From Tractidigestivibacter montrealensis (GTDB taxonomy: Bacteria > Actinomycetota > Coriobacteriia > Coriobacteriales > Atopobiaceae): 57,861 bases of DNA. The notes beneath the pieces are model-generated. The model did no database searches and was not told the DNA's origin. It worked only from the letters and a program-made list of their open reading frames with translations. Shown here piece after piece: positions 17,227-26,294 of this stretch (within the stretch, counting starts at the first letter, position 1; every line of letters begins with the position of its first letter). A program made the position numbers and the translations under genes. The stretch spans positions 1 through 57,861 of the forward strand of contig NZ_JANSKA010000009.1 of NCBI RefSeq assembly GCF_024741235.1, in the 5' to 3' direction.

Positions 17227-19493
17227 CCACGGCGCGAGACGAGGTAGGCGTGGTGGATTTTAGGGTTGCGCGAGAAGTCCTCGGGGATGGTCTTGGCGGT
17301 GATGTCTTCGAGCTCCACGCCGGCCTTCTCGAGGGCCTCGACATCGGGCTTGAAGCTTCGCAGGTTGCACGAGAAGATCGCGCAGCCGCCGCGCGAGAGC
17401 AGCCTGGACACAGAGATGATGAGGTCCGCGTGGTCGCGCTGCACGTCCCACGAGCTGGCGTGCATGCGGTTGGAGTTTGAGAACGTGGGCACGTCGCAGA
17501 AGATGAGGTCCCAGGTGTAGCGGTGCTCGTGGCGGCGATCGGCCACCCACTGCAGCACGTCTGCCTGGATGAACTCGTAGTTGCGGCCGACAAACCCGTT
17601 TCGCTCCATGTTGCGACGCGCCCAGTCGAGCGACGGCCGTGAGAGGTCCACCGTGGTGGTGAGCCCCGCACCGCCGTCCGCCGCGTAGCAGCTTGCCGTG
17701 CCGGTGTAGGCAAAGAGGTTGAGGAAGCTTCCGCCCGGCGTGCGCTTCATGAGCTCGCGCACCATGGAGCGGGTCTCGCGGTGGTCCAGGAAGAGCCCGC
17801 AGTCCAGGCGCTCGGAGAAGTTGACCTCAAAGGTGAGGCCGCCCTCGTCCACGAGGTGCGCCCCGCGGGGCAGCTCCACGCGTCCGTCACGCCTGCGCGC
17901 GGGACGTTCGTCGCGAGCAGATCCGCCGCGTCCCTCTCGCCCGCCGTCTGCGTACTGCGAGCCGCCGCGCGCCCGCGTGCGCACACGCACGTGCACGTTG
18001 GCGGGGTCCACGTCCAGAACGCGCGGCGCTATGGCCAGCACGTCGAGAAGGCGCCTGCGCGCAAGGCCCGCGTCCACGTCGCGCGGCGCGGCGTACTCGG
18101 AGACGTAGAGCCAGCGGCCCGGCGTGGCCGACCCGCGGTACAGGTCAATCGAGACGGCGTAGTCCGGCAGGTCGGCGTCGTAGACGCGGTAGCAGCTCAC
18201 ATCCTCGCGCGCAGCCCACTTGGCGCGGAGCTTGGCCACCTTGGCGAGGCGAGCGGCAAACTGGTCCGATGCCCCCACCAGCACGGGAACGCTGCCCGCG
18301 TCTCCGCGCAGCTGCACCAGCGGGTGCTCCGCCGAGAGTGACATGGGGTCGTAGCAGCGGATGGTTGCGTCGTCTCGGCCCAAGATCACGGGGATCGCCT
18401 CCGCGGGCTCGCCGCCTGCGGCCGCGTCCGCCGCGTCGTCGGGGGAGAGCGCTGCCACGCCGGCGCCCTCGTGCCCCGCCACGGCTCCAGCCCCTGCCGA
18501 GAAGAGCGAGAGCGCCTCGGCCTCGCTGACAAGGTCGTCCGGCTGCGGCCACGCGAGGTCTGCCACCAGGAGCGGCGAGCCGTCGCCCACGGCGGCCGCA
18601 AGTTCGCCTGCGGCGAGGAAGCGCGGCTCCACGTCCATGCCAGCGGCGCGAAGTGCCCTTCTCGCCGCGCCCTCCGCGCCTGGCCGCGTGTCGCAGAGCA
18701 GAAGCTCCACGCCGTTCTCGGCACCCGCCGCCGCTCGGTCTGCGGCCTCGGTCGCAAGGGCGTCCCAGGCCTCGGCGTCGTGGCCGGCCCAGTGCGAAAA
18801 GCCCCAGCGCGTGCGCAGAAGCCCCGGCGCGCGGTCGAGGGCCTGGCTCGCCGCCTCCACGGCCACGCTGCCGGTGCCGGGGAAGAGGTTCACCAGTACG
18901 GGAGAACCGTGTCGCACGTCGCGGAACCAGCAGCCGGCCTCCAGAAGCGCCGCAGCGTAGTCCGCCCGGCGTGGAGCAAGGCGCCCGTGGCCCAGGGGTG
19001 CCTCCCAGCCGCGGTTGAAGAGCGGCTCTCCCGTAAGATCTATGCCCACGAGCGCGCGCTCGCGCGAGAGGCGCACCACAATGCCCACGTCCGGCGCGTC
19101 CGTGTTCACCAGGGGCCGAGCGCCCCGGCGCGAGAGAAGCCTGTCTGCCACGGCGTCCTTCGAGCGCAGGGCCACAAACTGCGTGTTTCTCAGCTGGTCG
19201 TTTGTGCCGCGCGCCTCGATGGCCATGGTTGCGCCGGGCGCCACGTGGTCTTCCCAGGGGATGCCCGAGAGGCCCTCGTAGAGCTGGTCCGCATTGGCCG
19301 CCCCCACGCGCGCCAGCACAAGCGTCACGTTTGACGCCAGGCGAGACCACAGACAGCAGCGATAGGCGTCCGCAAGGCCTCCCGTGAACGAGACCTGGCC
19401 CACAAGCGGGCGCACTCCCTCGGCGCCAAGCGCGTGCAGCTCTCCTGCCAGCAGAGACTCGAAGCCCTTGGGACACGTTGCGACAAACTCCAT
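17223..19493 (-). CDS. rlmKL: RlmKL-type dual 23S rRNA methyltransferase, atypical motifs
   Basis: This 756-aa fusion has a THUMP domain (about 45-160), an RlmL-like methyltransferase domain and a C-terminal RlmK-like domain. E. coli RlmKL makes m2G2445 and m7G2069. The C-terminal SAM motif FLNLFAYTGTASCYAADGG is intact. The usual DPPTFSNS is DVPTFSNS here, and no clear NPPY is seen in the RlmL half (ADLAWPQPDD is near the expected place), so that half may be degenerate. A long Arg/Gly linker separates the halves. The start MEFVATCPKGFES is chosen over an Arg-rich extension. The stop lies in REP copy 4. Confidence 0.8.
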   Translation of the reverse strand: MEFVATCPKGFESLLAGELHALGAEGVRPLVGQVSFTGGLADAYRCCLWSRLASNVTLVLARVGAANADQLYEGLSGIPWEDHVAPGATMAIEARGTNDQLRNTQFVALRSKDAVADRLLSRRGARPLVNTDAPDVGIVVRLSRERALVGIDLTGEPLFNRGWEAPLGHGRLAPRRADYAAALLEAGCWFRDVRHGSPVLVNLFPGTGSVAVEAASQALDRAPGLLRTRWGFSHWAGHDAEAWDALATEAADRAAAGAENGVELLLCDTRPGAEGAARRALRAAGMDVEPRFLAAGELAAAVGDGSPLLVADLAWPQPDDLVSEAEALSLFSAGAGAVAGHEGAGVAALSPDDAADAAAGGEPAEAIPVILGRDDATIRCYDPMSLSAEHPLVQLRGDAGSVPVLVGASDQFAARLAKVAKLRAKWAAREDVSCYRVYDADLPDYAVSIDLYRGSATPGRWLYVSEYAAPRDVDAGLARRRLLDVLAIAPRVLDVDPANVHVRVRTRARGGSQYADGGREGRGGSARDERPARRRDGRVELPRGAHLVDEGGLTFEVNFSERLDCGLFLDHRETRSMVRELMKRTPGGSFLNLFAYTGTASCYAADGGAGLTTTVDLSRPSLDWARRNMERNGFVGRNYEFIQADVLQWVADRRHEHRYTWDLIFCDVPTFSNSNRMHASSWDVQRDHADLIISVSRLLSRGGCAIFSCNLRSFKPDVEALEKAGVELEDITAKTIPEDFSRNPKIHHAYLVSRRG

Positions 19494-19677
19494 CGGGACA
19501 CCTTTCGCCCGTGACCTGCGCGCCAGTCGGCGCGCCAAGCGGCGCCCACGCGCCGAGAAAACCATTGCGACCATGATACGTGTGCCGGTCTCGCGCGGCG
19601 GGCGGCACCCGCCCATCCGCTCACAGCTCCACAAAGTCGTTCGTCCGCATGAGCGCTCCGCGCCGCGCCGTCACGGA

Positions 19678-19683
19678 TAGAAT
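19678..19683 (+). promoter_or_regulatory. possible -10 box for the phosphoglucomutase gene
   Basis: TAGAAT lies 82 nt before the start in the 272-bp divergent gap. The same hexamer occurs upstream of the ACT-domain and S10 genes. No clear -35. Confidence 0.3.
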
Positions 19684-19765
19684 CTAAGGTGCATTGTTCG
19701 TGCTTGTTCGTAGACAGCCGCGGCGCACCACGCGTGTTCGTGCGGCGGGAAGCAAGGGGGGAACC

Positions 19766-21490
19766 ATGGACGCAGGCGTGAAGGAAACCATCAAGCTTTG
19801 GCAGGACAACGTCACCGAGCCAGACCTCAAGGCCGAGCTTGACGCCCTTGTCAGCGCTGGCGATGAGGATGCGCTCAACGACGCCTTCTATCGCACGCTC
19901 GAGTTTGGCACTGCGGGCCTGCGCGGCACGCTCGGCGTGGGCACCAACCGCATGAACGTCTACGTGGTTGCCCAGGCAACCCAGGGCGTGGCCAACTACT
20001 TGAACGCCCACTATGACCACCCCACCATTGCCATCGCGCGCGATTCTCGCCTCAAGGGCGAGGACTTCCAGCGCGTGGCGGCCGGCGTCCTTGCCGCCAA
20101 CGGCGTGCACGTCTACGTCTACCCGCGCATCGAGCCCGTCCCCACACTCTCCTTTGCGGTGCGTTACCTGCACACCTCCGCAGGCATCGTGCTTACGGCG
20201 TCGCACAACCCGGCACAGTACAACGGCTACAAGGTCTACAACGACAACGGCGGCCAGATCGCCAATGAGGCCGCGGATGAGATCAGCGCCTCCATCGCGC
20301 AGACGCCCGTCTTTGGCGGCGTCAAGATGATGGACTTCGACGAGGGCCTCAAACAGGGCCTCATCGAGTGGACGCCCGAGGAGGTTCTCGACGCCTTCAT
20401 CGACGCCGTCAAGAAGGTCTCGGTCCCCGGCTTCAAGGCGCCCGAGGGCTACAAGGTTGTCTACACGCCGCTCAACGGCACCGGCATGGAGTGCGTCACG
20501 CGCATCCTCAAGGAGATTGGCGTGAACGACGTCACTGTCGTGCCCGAGCAGGCCAACCCCGACGGCAACTTCCCCACGTGCAAGTACCCCAACCCCGAGT
20601 TCCGCGAGGCGCTGCAGATGGCGCTTGACCTTGCCGAGAAGGTCAAGCCCAACCTGGTCGTGGCTACTGATCCTGACGCCGACCGCATGGGCACCGCCAT
20701 CCCGCACAACGGCGAGTACAAGCTGCTCACCGGCAACGAGATGGGCGTCCTCATGATGGACTGGCTCATCAAGATGGCAATCGACCGCGGCGAGGACCCC
20801 AAGCGCAAGGTCGCCGTGTCCACGATCGTCTCGTCCGTGATGCCTGACGCCTTGGCCAAGCACTACGGCTTTGAGATGCGCCGCGTGCTCACCGGCTTCA
20901 AGTACATTGGCGACCAGATTGACCAGCTCAAGGACGAGGGCGAGGAGGACCGCTTCCTCATGGGCTTCGAGGAGTCCTACGGCTACCTCGTGGGCACGCA
21001 CGCGCGCGACAAGGACGCCATTGTGGCCGTGGAGATGTGCGTCGAGATGGCGGCGTACTATGCCGAGCGTGGCATGGACCTCTACGAGGCCATGGAGGAG
21101 CTCTACAAGCAGTATGGCTACTACCTCAACGGCACCGTGAACGCGCAGTTCCCGGGTGAGGCCGGCGCCAAGCGCATGGCGCAGATTATGACCGGCCTGC
21201 GCGAGAACCCCCTCACCGAGATTGGCGGCTACAAGGTTGTGGGCATGACCGACTTTGGCAAGGGCGCCGAGATGCCGCGTGTCTCCGGCCTGCAGAAGGA
21301 GCCTGCGCAGGAGCTGCCCGCGGCCAACGTGATTGAGTACCGCCTGGAGGACGACAACAAGGTGATCTTCCGTCCGTCCGGCACCGAGCCCAAGGTCAAG
21401 GCGTACCTGTTCGCCAAGGGCGCCACGCGCGCCGAGGCCGAGGCCGTGCGCGCCAAGCTGCAGGCGGCCGCCGAGAAGGCCCTCTCGTGA
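19766..21490 (+). CDS. pgcA: phosphoglucomutase / phosphomannomutase
   Basis: This 574-aa alpha-D-phosphohexomutase interconverts glucose-1- and glucose-6-phosphate (or mannose forms). The active-site phosphoserine loop is TASHNPAQYNGYK, the metal loop ATDPDADR, the sugar loop GFEESYGYL and the phosphate loop RPSGTEPK, all in order. The length matches the PgcA group. The start follows AAGGGGGGAACC. The TGA stop lies inside REP copy 5, followed by a terminator. It likely serves glycogen and cell-envelope sugar supply. Confidence 0.9.
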   Translation: MDAGVKETIKLWQDNVTEPDLKAELDALVSAGDEDALNDAFYRTLEFGTAGLRGTLGVGTNRMNVYVVAQATQGVANYLNAHYDHPTIAIARDSRLKGEDFQRVAAGVLAANGVHVYVYPRIEPVPTLSFAVRYLHTSAGIVLTASHNPAQYNGYKVYNDNGGQIANEAADEISASIAQTPVFGGVKMMDFDEGLKQGLIEWTPEEVLDAFIDAVKKVSVPGFKAPEGYKVVYTPLNGTGMECVTRILKEIGVNDVTVVPEQANPDGNFPTCKYPNPEFREALQMALDLAEKVKPNLVVATDPDADRMGTAIPHNGEYKLLTGNEMGVLMMDWLIKMAIDRGEDPKRKVAVSTIVSSVMPDALAKHYGFEMRRVLTGFKYIGDQIDQLKDEGEEDRFLMGFEESYGYLVGTHARDKDAIVAVEMCVEMAAYYAERGMDLYEAMEELYKQYGYYLNGTVNAQFPGEAGAKRMAQIMTGLRENPLTEIGGYKVVGMTDFGKGAEMPRVSGLQKEPAQELPAANVIEYRLEDDNKVIFRPSGTEPKVKAYLFAKGATRAEAEAVRAKLQAAAEKALS

Positions 21491-21517
21491 GACAAAGGGA
21501 CAGTCCCTTTGTCTCAT
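21487..21517. repeat. REP-like palindrome, copy 5
   Basis: Central base A. It contains the pgcA stop codon (21488-21490), and a terminator follows 13 bp later. Confidence 0.9.
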
Positions 21518-21530
21518 TAGAAGATTGATG

Positions 21531-21558
21531 AAGCCCCGGCGCCGATGCGCCGGGGCTT
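21531..21558. terminator. terminator between pgcA and the PTP gene
   Basis: A 12-bp perfect stem AAGCCCCGGCGC / GCGCCGGGGCTT with loop CGAT, followed by TT. The genes are convergent. Confidence 0.85.
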
Positions 21559-21585
21559 TTCGTTGCTCCTGTCGGCCGGGGCGCG

Positions 21586-22374
21586 CTACTTCGCCAGGTG
21601 ATCGCGCACGCGTGTGAGCTGCGACTTGCTGACGCCGCAGGCGAGAAGGTACGCCTCGACCGAGCCGTAGCTCTCGAGGAGGCCGTCGTACACGCGGCCC
21701 ATGAGCTTGGCCAGCACGTCCACAGTGGTGAAGCTGGGAGATACGCCCTGGTAGATGTAGGCGTCGACCTCCTCGCGCGAGGCAAACGAGTAGGTGTAGT
21801 CCGCCACGATGCTCGTGCGATCCACACCGCACAGACCCAGAAGCAGCAGCGACGTGATGCCGGTGCGGTCCATCCCGGCAGCGCAGTGATAGAGCACGCA
21901 CTCCTCGGGCGCCGCCTCGGCAAAGGCCGAGAAGATCTGGCGCACGGCGTCGTGGTTGTCGAGCATCCTGAGGTAGCCGGTCGCAAGGTAGTCGCGCGCT
22001 TCCCCGGGCAGGTGCAGCTTGGGGTCGTGCAGGTTGACGCCAAAGAGCGGCACGTTTGTGTAGGCGACGCCGGGGTAGGAGGCAAAGACGTCCGGCGAGC
22101 TTGTGCACTCCAAGGTGCTTCGCAGGTCAACTACCCGCGTGACGCCGTATTCGCGCAGGTAGTGAGCCTCTTTGCGCGAGAGCGTCGAGGTGGAGCCAGA
22201 GCGCAGGAAGCGATGCGCAAGCGTGGTTGCTCCATCAACGCGGCCGTGGCCCGCCGGCAGGGGATAGCCGCCCAGGTCGCGGCAGTTGTCGCCCACGGGA
22301 AGGAGCTGTCCGCCCTTGGTGGGCTTTAGCCCGGCGGGACCCCCGTTTCCTTGCTTGCGGAACCAGCCCAGCAT
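21586..22374 (-). CDS. protein-tyrosine phosphatase (DSP fold)
   Basis: This 262-aa phosphatase has the HCxxGxxR signature as HCAAGMDRTG with Cys164 and Arg170. The N-terminal NCRDLGGYPL and FLRSG segments are typical of the Y_phosphatase3 group that includes mycobacterial PtpB-like enzymes. These act on phosphotyrosine and sometimes phosphoinositides. It is 13 nt after a small hypothetical gene on the same strand and divergent from a second phosphatase (22826) of the low-molecular-weight fold. Confidence 0.85.
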   Translation of the reverse strand: MLGWFRKQGNGGPAGLKPTKGGQLLPVGDNCRDLGGYPLPAGHGRVDGATTLAHRFLRSGSTSTLSRKEAHYLREYGVTRVVDLRSTLECTSSPDVFASYPGVAYTNVPLFGVNLHDPKLHLPGEARDYLATGYLRMLDNHDAVRQIFSAFAEAAPEECVLYHCAAGMDRTGITSLLLLGLCGVDRTSIVADYTYSFASREEVDAYIYQGVSPSFTTVDVLAKLMGRVYDGLLESYGSVEAYLLACGVSKSQLTRVRDHLAK

Positions 22375-22387
22375 GCCCGTGCCTTCT

Positions 22388-22678
22388 CTACTCGTCGCGC
22401 TCGCGGTTGTAGAGCTCGGTGATCTTGGCGTTATAGTACTCGCCCTTCTTCCGCTCTATCCACGCATCGCGCTGCTCGACGATGGCAACGGCCTCGTCGG
22501 CGGCCTCTTCCATCGACTGGGGCCGCGCCTGCGCAAGGTAGGCCGCCATGCGTTCCATCGCACCAACGGAGCCCAGGTAGAGGGCGAGAGCCTCGCCAAA
22601 CTCCGCGGGCCAGCCGCAGCGCTGCGCCGCACGTGCGAGCGCCTGCCTCGCCCGGTCCTTGTTGTCTGTCTCGTCCAC
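22388..22678 (-). CDS. hypothetical protein, 96 aa
   Basis: Not recognised. An all-alpha, charged protein (MDETDNKDRARQALARAAQR start) with a central SVGAMERMAAYLAQARP helix and a Lys/Glu-rich end. No signal or membrane segment. It is the first gene of a two-gene leftward operon with the PTP, which suggests a regulatory or partner role, inferred only from position. Confidence 0.6.
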   Translation of the reverse strand: MDETDNKDRARQALARAAQRCGWPAEFGEALALYLGSVGAMERMAAYLAQARPQSMEEAADEAVAIVEQRDAWIERKKGEYYNAKITELYNRERDE

Positions 22679-22825
22679 CGCGGCCTCCCTTCGCTGTGTT
22701 CTTCTGCAATCCTAGCAGTGCGCGGCGGTCGGGCGAGCTTGCGGGGACGTTGCGCGGACCACGCGGCGCGGTCCATACTCTTAACCTGCGAGTTGTTGGG
22801 CGCTTGTGACGGAATCGGGGAATGC

Positions 22826-23407
22826 ATGGCGAGAAACCAGTACGGGGAGCCGCGGACAAACGATAAGACAGGCATTCTCTTTGTATGCCACGGCAACATC
22901 TGCCGATCGACCATGGCACAGTTCGTGATGGAGGAGCTGGTACTCCGCGCCGGCTGCGAAGGCGACTTCGAGATCGACTCGGCCGCGACCAGCCGAGAGG
23001 AGCTGGGTAACGACGTCCACCCCGGCACGCGCGAGCGACTTCGCCGCGCGAGCATCCCCTGTGGTCACCATGCCGCCCGTCAGATGGGGCCAAGGGACTA
23101 CGACCGCTTCGACTACATCGTTGGCATGGACAAAGACAACTACGACGGCATGTACCGGTTGCTTCTGGGCGAGAGGGGCATGGGCTTCTCGTGGCCGCCC
23201 GTCTCGGCGCAGCTTGTGCGCGAGGCGGATCCGTTGCACAAGGTCTCGCTGCTCATGGACTGGACCGGCCACCCGCGCGACGTGGCGGACCCCTGGTACA
23301 CGGGCAACTTCGATGCCACCTTTGACGACGTGATGGCCGGCTGCACGGCGATGCTCGACAAGCTGCTGGACAAGGCCAAGGGCAAGGCCGAGGACAAGGT
23401 CCGCTAG
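22826..23407 (+). CDS. low-molecular-weight protein-tyrosine phosphatase
   Basis: This 193-aa LMW-PTP has the P-loop CHGNICRS (Cys21 to Arg27) near the N-terminus and the catalytic Asp in VADPWY near 158, the full set for the family. The C-terminal Lys-rich tail is extra. The start ATG gives the expected short N-terminus. In actinobacteria LMW-PTPs often reverse tyrosine phosphorylation linked to exopolysaccharide, but no capsule kinase is seen here. It is followed 2 nt later by the U32 gene, so the two are likely cotranscribed. Confidence 0.88.
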   Translation: MARNQYGEPRTNDKTGILFVCHGNICRSTMAQFVMEELVLRAGCEGDFEIDSAATSREELGNDVHPGTRERLRRASIPCGHHAARQMGPRDYDRFDYIVGMDKDNYDGMYRLLLGERGMGFSWPPVSAQLVREADPLHKVSLLMDWTGHPRDVADPWYTGNFDATFDDVMAGCTAMLDKLLDKAKGKAEDKVR

Positions 23408-23409
23408 CG

Positions 23410-24591
23410 ATGGGCGAGCAGATTCCCATGGAGCTCCTGGCGCCTGCGGGTGGCCCGGAGCAGCTGCGCGAGGCTATCCACTTTGGCGCAGATGCGGTCT
23501 ATCTGGCTGGCCAGCACTGGGGTATGCGTGCCGGAAGCCGGAACTTCTCGGACGAGGAGCTGGTCCAGGCGGTGGCCTACGCGCACGCGCGGGGCGTTGC
23601 GGTCCACGTGACCGTGAACACGGTCATGACCGACAAGGACGCAGACGCGCTGCCGGCGTTCTTCTCGCTTCTGGTAGAGGCCGGCGTAGACGCGGTGATC
23701 GTGGCCGACCTCGGTGCCATTGCGCTGGCGCGCAGGTTTGCGCCGCGGGTGGCGGTGCACGTCTCCACGCAAGCGTCGGTCATGAGCGCGGCGGCCGCCG
23801 AGGAGTACGCGCGACTGGGGGCCACGCGGGTGGTTCTCGCCCGCGAGATGACGCTTGCGCAGATTGCCGAGCTGAGGCGCCGCGTGACGGGGGAGCTTGA
23901 GCTGGAGGCCTTCGCGCACGGCTCGATGTGCATAGCGTACTCTGGGCGGTGCCTGCTCTCGGCGGGCCTTATGGGACCGGGGCGCTCTGCCAGCAACGGA
24001 GCCTGCGCGCAGCCGTGCCGCTGGGCGTGGTCGCTTACGGAGGAGAAGTCTGGCGCCGTGCTGCCAGTGGAGCAGGACGGCAGCGCGAGCTATTTGCTCT
24101 CGTCGAACGACCTCTGCATGATCGAGCACCTTCGCGACCTGCGCGCGGCTGGCGTCGACGCCATCAAGCTGGAGGGTCGCTCGAAGGGCGCCTACTACGC
24201 GGCTGCCGTGACCAACGCCTACCGCCACGTGCTGGACGGCGAGGACGCGGGACCATGGCGCCGGGAGCTTGACCTCGTGAGCCACCGCCCGTACTCCACG
24301 GGCTTCTACCTGGGAGAACCCCAGCAGAACCCAGGCAGGGTGGACTACCAGCGCGAGAGGTGCCTTGTTGGCGTGGTGGAGCAGGTCTCGGCTGGCGTGG
24401 ACGGAGCGTGCGTCGCTTGCGTCCGCTGCCGCAACCGTGCGGACGCCGGCGGCGAGCTAGAGGTGCTCTCGCCAGGCCAGCCGGTGCGGAACTTCGAGCT
24501 GCATGTGCCTCTCGTCACCAATGGAGAGCTCTACCAGGTGAGGCTTCCCTTTGCCGTGGAGCCGCTCGACCTGCTCTGCGCGCGGGGATAG
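23410..24591 (+). CDS. peptidase U32 family protein (TrhP/RlhA-like)
   Basis: This 393-aa protein begins LLAPAGGPEQLREAIHFGADAVYL and has the U32 signature ELEAFAHGSMCIAYSGRC, with a Cys-containing CAQPCRW segment. The family is named peptidase, but characterised members hydroxylate RNA: TrhP makes ho5U34 in tRNA, RlhA hydroxylates C2501 of 23S rRNA. The short single-domain form and the Cys set fit a TrhP-like tRNA hydroxylation role, which is an inference. It is coupled to the upstream LMW-PTP gene. Confidence 0.82.
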   Translation: MGEQIPMELLAPAGGPEQLREAIHFGADAVYLAGQHWGMRAGSRNFSDEELVQAVAYAHARGVAVHVTVNTVMTDKDADALPAFFSLLVEAGVDAVIVADLGAIALARRFAPRVAVHVSTQASVMSAAAAEEYARLGATRVVLAREMTLAQIAELRRRVTGELELEAFAHGSMCIAYSGRCLLSAGLMGPGRSASNGACAQPCRWAWSLTEEKSGAVLPVEQDGSASYLLSSNDLCMIEHLRDLRAAGVDAIKLEGRSKGAYYAAAVTNAYRHVLDGEDAGPWRRELDLVSHRPYSTGFYLGEPQQNPGRVDYQRERCLVGVVEQVSAGVDGACVACVRCRNRADAGGELEVLSPGQPVRNFELHVPLVTNGELYQVRLPFAVEPLDLLCARG

Positions 24592-24662
24592 GGGGCACCC
24601 CACCGCGTATATGTGTCACTTGCCGAATAGCAATTAGAAGCCGGCTGTACTGCTCGGGGAAT

Positions 24663-24683
24663 ATGTTATATAGAAGATAACAT
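24663..24683. promoter_or_regulatory. inverted repeat upstream of nox
   Basis: ATGTTAT-N7-ATAACAT is a perfect 7-bp inverted repeat in an AT-rich patch about 95 nt before nox, overlapping possible -10 sequences (TATATA). It could be an operator; the regulator is unknown and it does not look like a Rex site. Confidence 0.4.
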
Positions 24684-24777
24684 TAGCCCAAGGGACCGCT
24701 GGCGGCTGCACCTCGCCCGCCCGCTGCGTCCCTCTCGTCCACCCGCACGGCACGTCCGCGGGAGGGAAGGGGAGCAC

Positions 24778-26130
24778 ATGAGCAGGATCGTGATCGTCGG
24801 CGCCAACCACGCGGGGACCGCGGCGGCCAACGCCATTCTCGACAACCACCCCGGCAACGAGGTCGTAATCATCGACCAGAATAGCAACATCAGCTTTTTG
24901 GGGTGCGGCATGGCGCTGTGGATTGGTCGGCAGATCTCTGGTCCGGATGGCCTCTTCTATCAGACCAAGGAGGGTTTCGAAGCCAAGGGCGCAACGGTCC
25001 TCATGGAGACACGCGTCGAGAGCATCGACTACGACGCGCAGGTGGTCCACGCCGTTGCGGCGGACGGCACGCGCGTTGACCAGCCCTACGACAAGCTCAT
25101 CCTGGCCACGGGTTCGCTGCCCATCATCCCGCCCATCGAGGGCGTAGACCTCCAGAACGTCCAGCGCGTGAAGCTCTTCCAGGACGCGCAGGCAGTGGTC
25201 GAGAAGCTCAAGGACCCCGCCATCCGCCGCGTGACCGTGGTTGGCGCGGGCTACATTGGCGTCGAGCTGGCGGAGGCATTCCAGCGAAACGGCCGCGAGG
25301 TAACGCTCGTCGACATGGCGCCCACCTGCGTCTCGGGCAACTTTGACGAGGAGTTTTGCGACCTCATGGCCGAGAACCTCCGCAGCCACGGCATCGAGCT
25401 CGCCTTTGGCGAGAAGGTCCTGCGTCTTGAGGGCGAGGACGGCAAGGTGGCCCGCGTGGTCACCGACAAGGGCACCCACCAGGCGGACCTCGTGTGCCTG
25501 TGCATTGGCTTCAAGCCAAACACCGCGCTTTTCGCCGGAGCGGGCTTTGACACGCTGCGGAACGGCGCGCTTCTCGTCGACCACCACCAGGAGACCAGCC
25601 GCCGTGGCGTGTACGCGGTGGGGGACTGCTCCAGCTGCTATAGCAACGCCAAGGACGGCGAGCCCGCCTATATTGCGCTGGCGACAAACGCCGTGCGCTC
25701 GGGCATCGTGGCTGGCCACAACGCCTGCGGCATGGCCATCGAGGGTGTGGGCGTGCAGGGCTCCTCGGGCATCTGCATCTACGACCTCAAGATGGTGGCC
25801 ACTGGCCTCACCGAGGCGGCCGCGCGCAAAGCCGGCTACGATGCCTGCGTGAGCGACTTCTCGCAGGTGCAGAAGGCGACCTTTGTGGAGACCGAGAACC
25901 CCGAGGTCAAGATTCGCGTGGTCTTCGACGGCACCACGCGCAGGGTCCTTGGCGCGCAGATGGCCTCGACCTACGACATGAGCGCGGGCATCCACATGTT
26001 TTCGCTGGCGATCCAGGAGGGGCTGACCATCGATCGCCTGGCGCTGCTCGACGTCTTCTTCCTTCCGCACTTCAACCAGCCGTACAACTACTACACCATG
26101 GCGGCGTACTCCGCGGTCCTGGGCGCCTAG
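24778..26130 (+). CDS. nox: NADH oxidase (H2O-forming type)
   Basis: This 450-aa FAD enzyme is of the NADH oxidase/peroxidase/CoA-disulfide reductase family. An FAD-binding GANHAGTAAA at the start, the single redox Cys in SFLGCGMALW (about 42), an NAD-binding VVGAGYIGVELAE (about 155) and the second FAD motif YAVGDCSS are all present. The Leu-Gly-Cys-Gly context fits the water-forming NADH oxidase that removes O2 and regenerates NAD+ in fermenters. The start follows GGGAAGGGGAGCAC. Confidence 0.88.
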   Translation: MSRIVIVGANHAGTAAANAILDNHPGNEVVIIDQNSNISFLGCGMALWIGRQISGPDGLFYQTKEGFEAKGATVLMETRVESIDYDAQVVHAVAADGTRVDQPYDKLILATGSLPIIPPIEGVDLQNVQRVKLFQDAQAVVEKLKDPAIRRVTVVGAGYIGVELAEAFQRNGREVTLVDMAPTCVSGNFDEEFCDLMAENLRSHGIELAFGEKVLRLEGEDGKVARVVTDKGTHQADLVCLCIGFKPNTALFAGAGFDTLRNGALLVDHHQETSRRGVYAVGDCSSCYSNAKDGEPAYIALATNAVRSGIVAGHNACGMAIEGVGVQGSSGICIYDLKMVATGLTEAAARKAGYDACVSDFSQVQKATFVETENPEVKIRVVFDGTTRRVLGAQMASTYDMSAGIHMFSLAIQEGLTIDRLALLDVFFLPHFNQPYNYYTMAAYSAVLGA

Positions 26131-26161
26131 GGCTCGCGGCGGCGCCTGCGGGATTTTTATA

Positions 26162-26224
26162 CCTGGCAACGGGATCCCATTACCGGGCAACGGGATTCCA
26201 TTGCCGGGCAATGGGATTCCATTG
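26162..26224. repeat. three tandem 21-bp repeats upstream of the helicase gene
   Basis: Units at 26162-26182, 26183-26203 and 26204-26224 differ at only a few bases. At the junctions TTGCCGGGCAA forms a small palindrome. They lie between the nox stop and the helicase start, 70 bp before the latter. Not coding. Confidence 0.75.
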
Positions 26225-26256
26225 GAGGTTCCTATTACTGTCGTCTCCGGGCGTTA

Positions 26257-26270
26257 GACTCTTGTGAGTC
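26257..26270. promoter_or_regulatory. GACTC-N4-GAGTC operator-like site
   Basis: A perfect 5-bp inverted repeat with 4-bp spacer overlaps a possible -10 (TAGACT) 25 bp before the helicase start. The 5-4-5 layout resembles SOS boxes, but the sequence is not the usual actinobacterial LexA box. Confidence 0.35.
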
Positions 26271-26294
26271 AACTCGATACCACAGGAGACATGC

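Noticed and set aside
24663-24683. Rex binding site before nox
   Set aside because: The repeat is ATGTTAT/ATAACAT, not the TTGTGAA/TTCACAA of Rex.
26257-26270. LexA box
   Set aside because: The layout is similar, but the bases GACTC/GAGTC do not match the known actinobacterial CGAAC-N4-GTTCG box.
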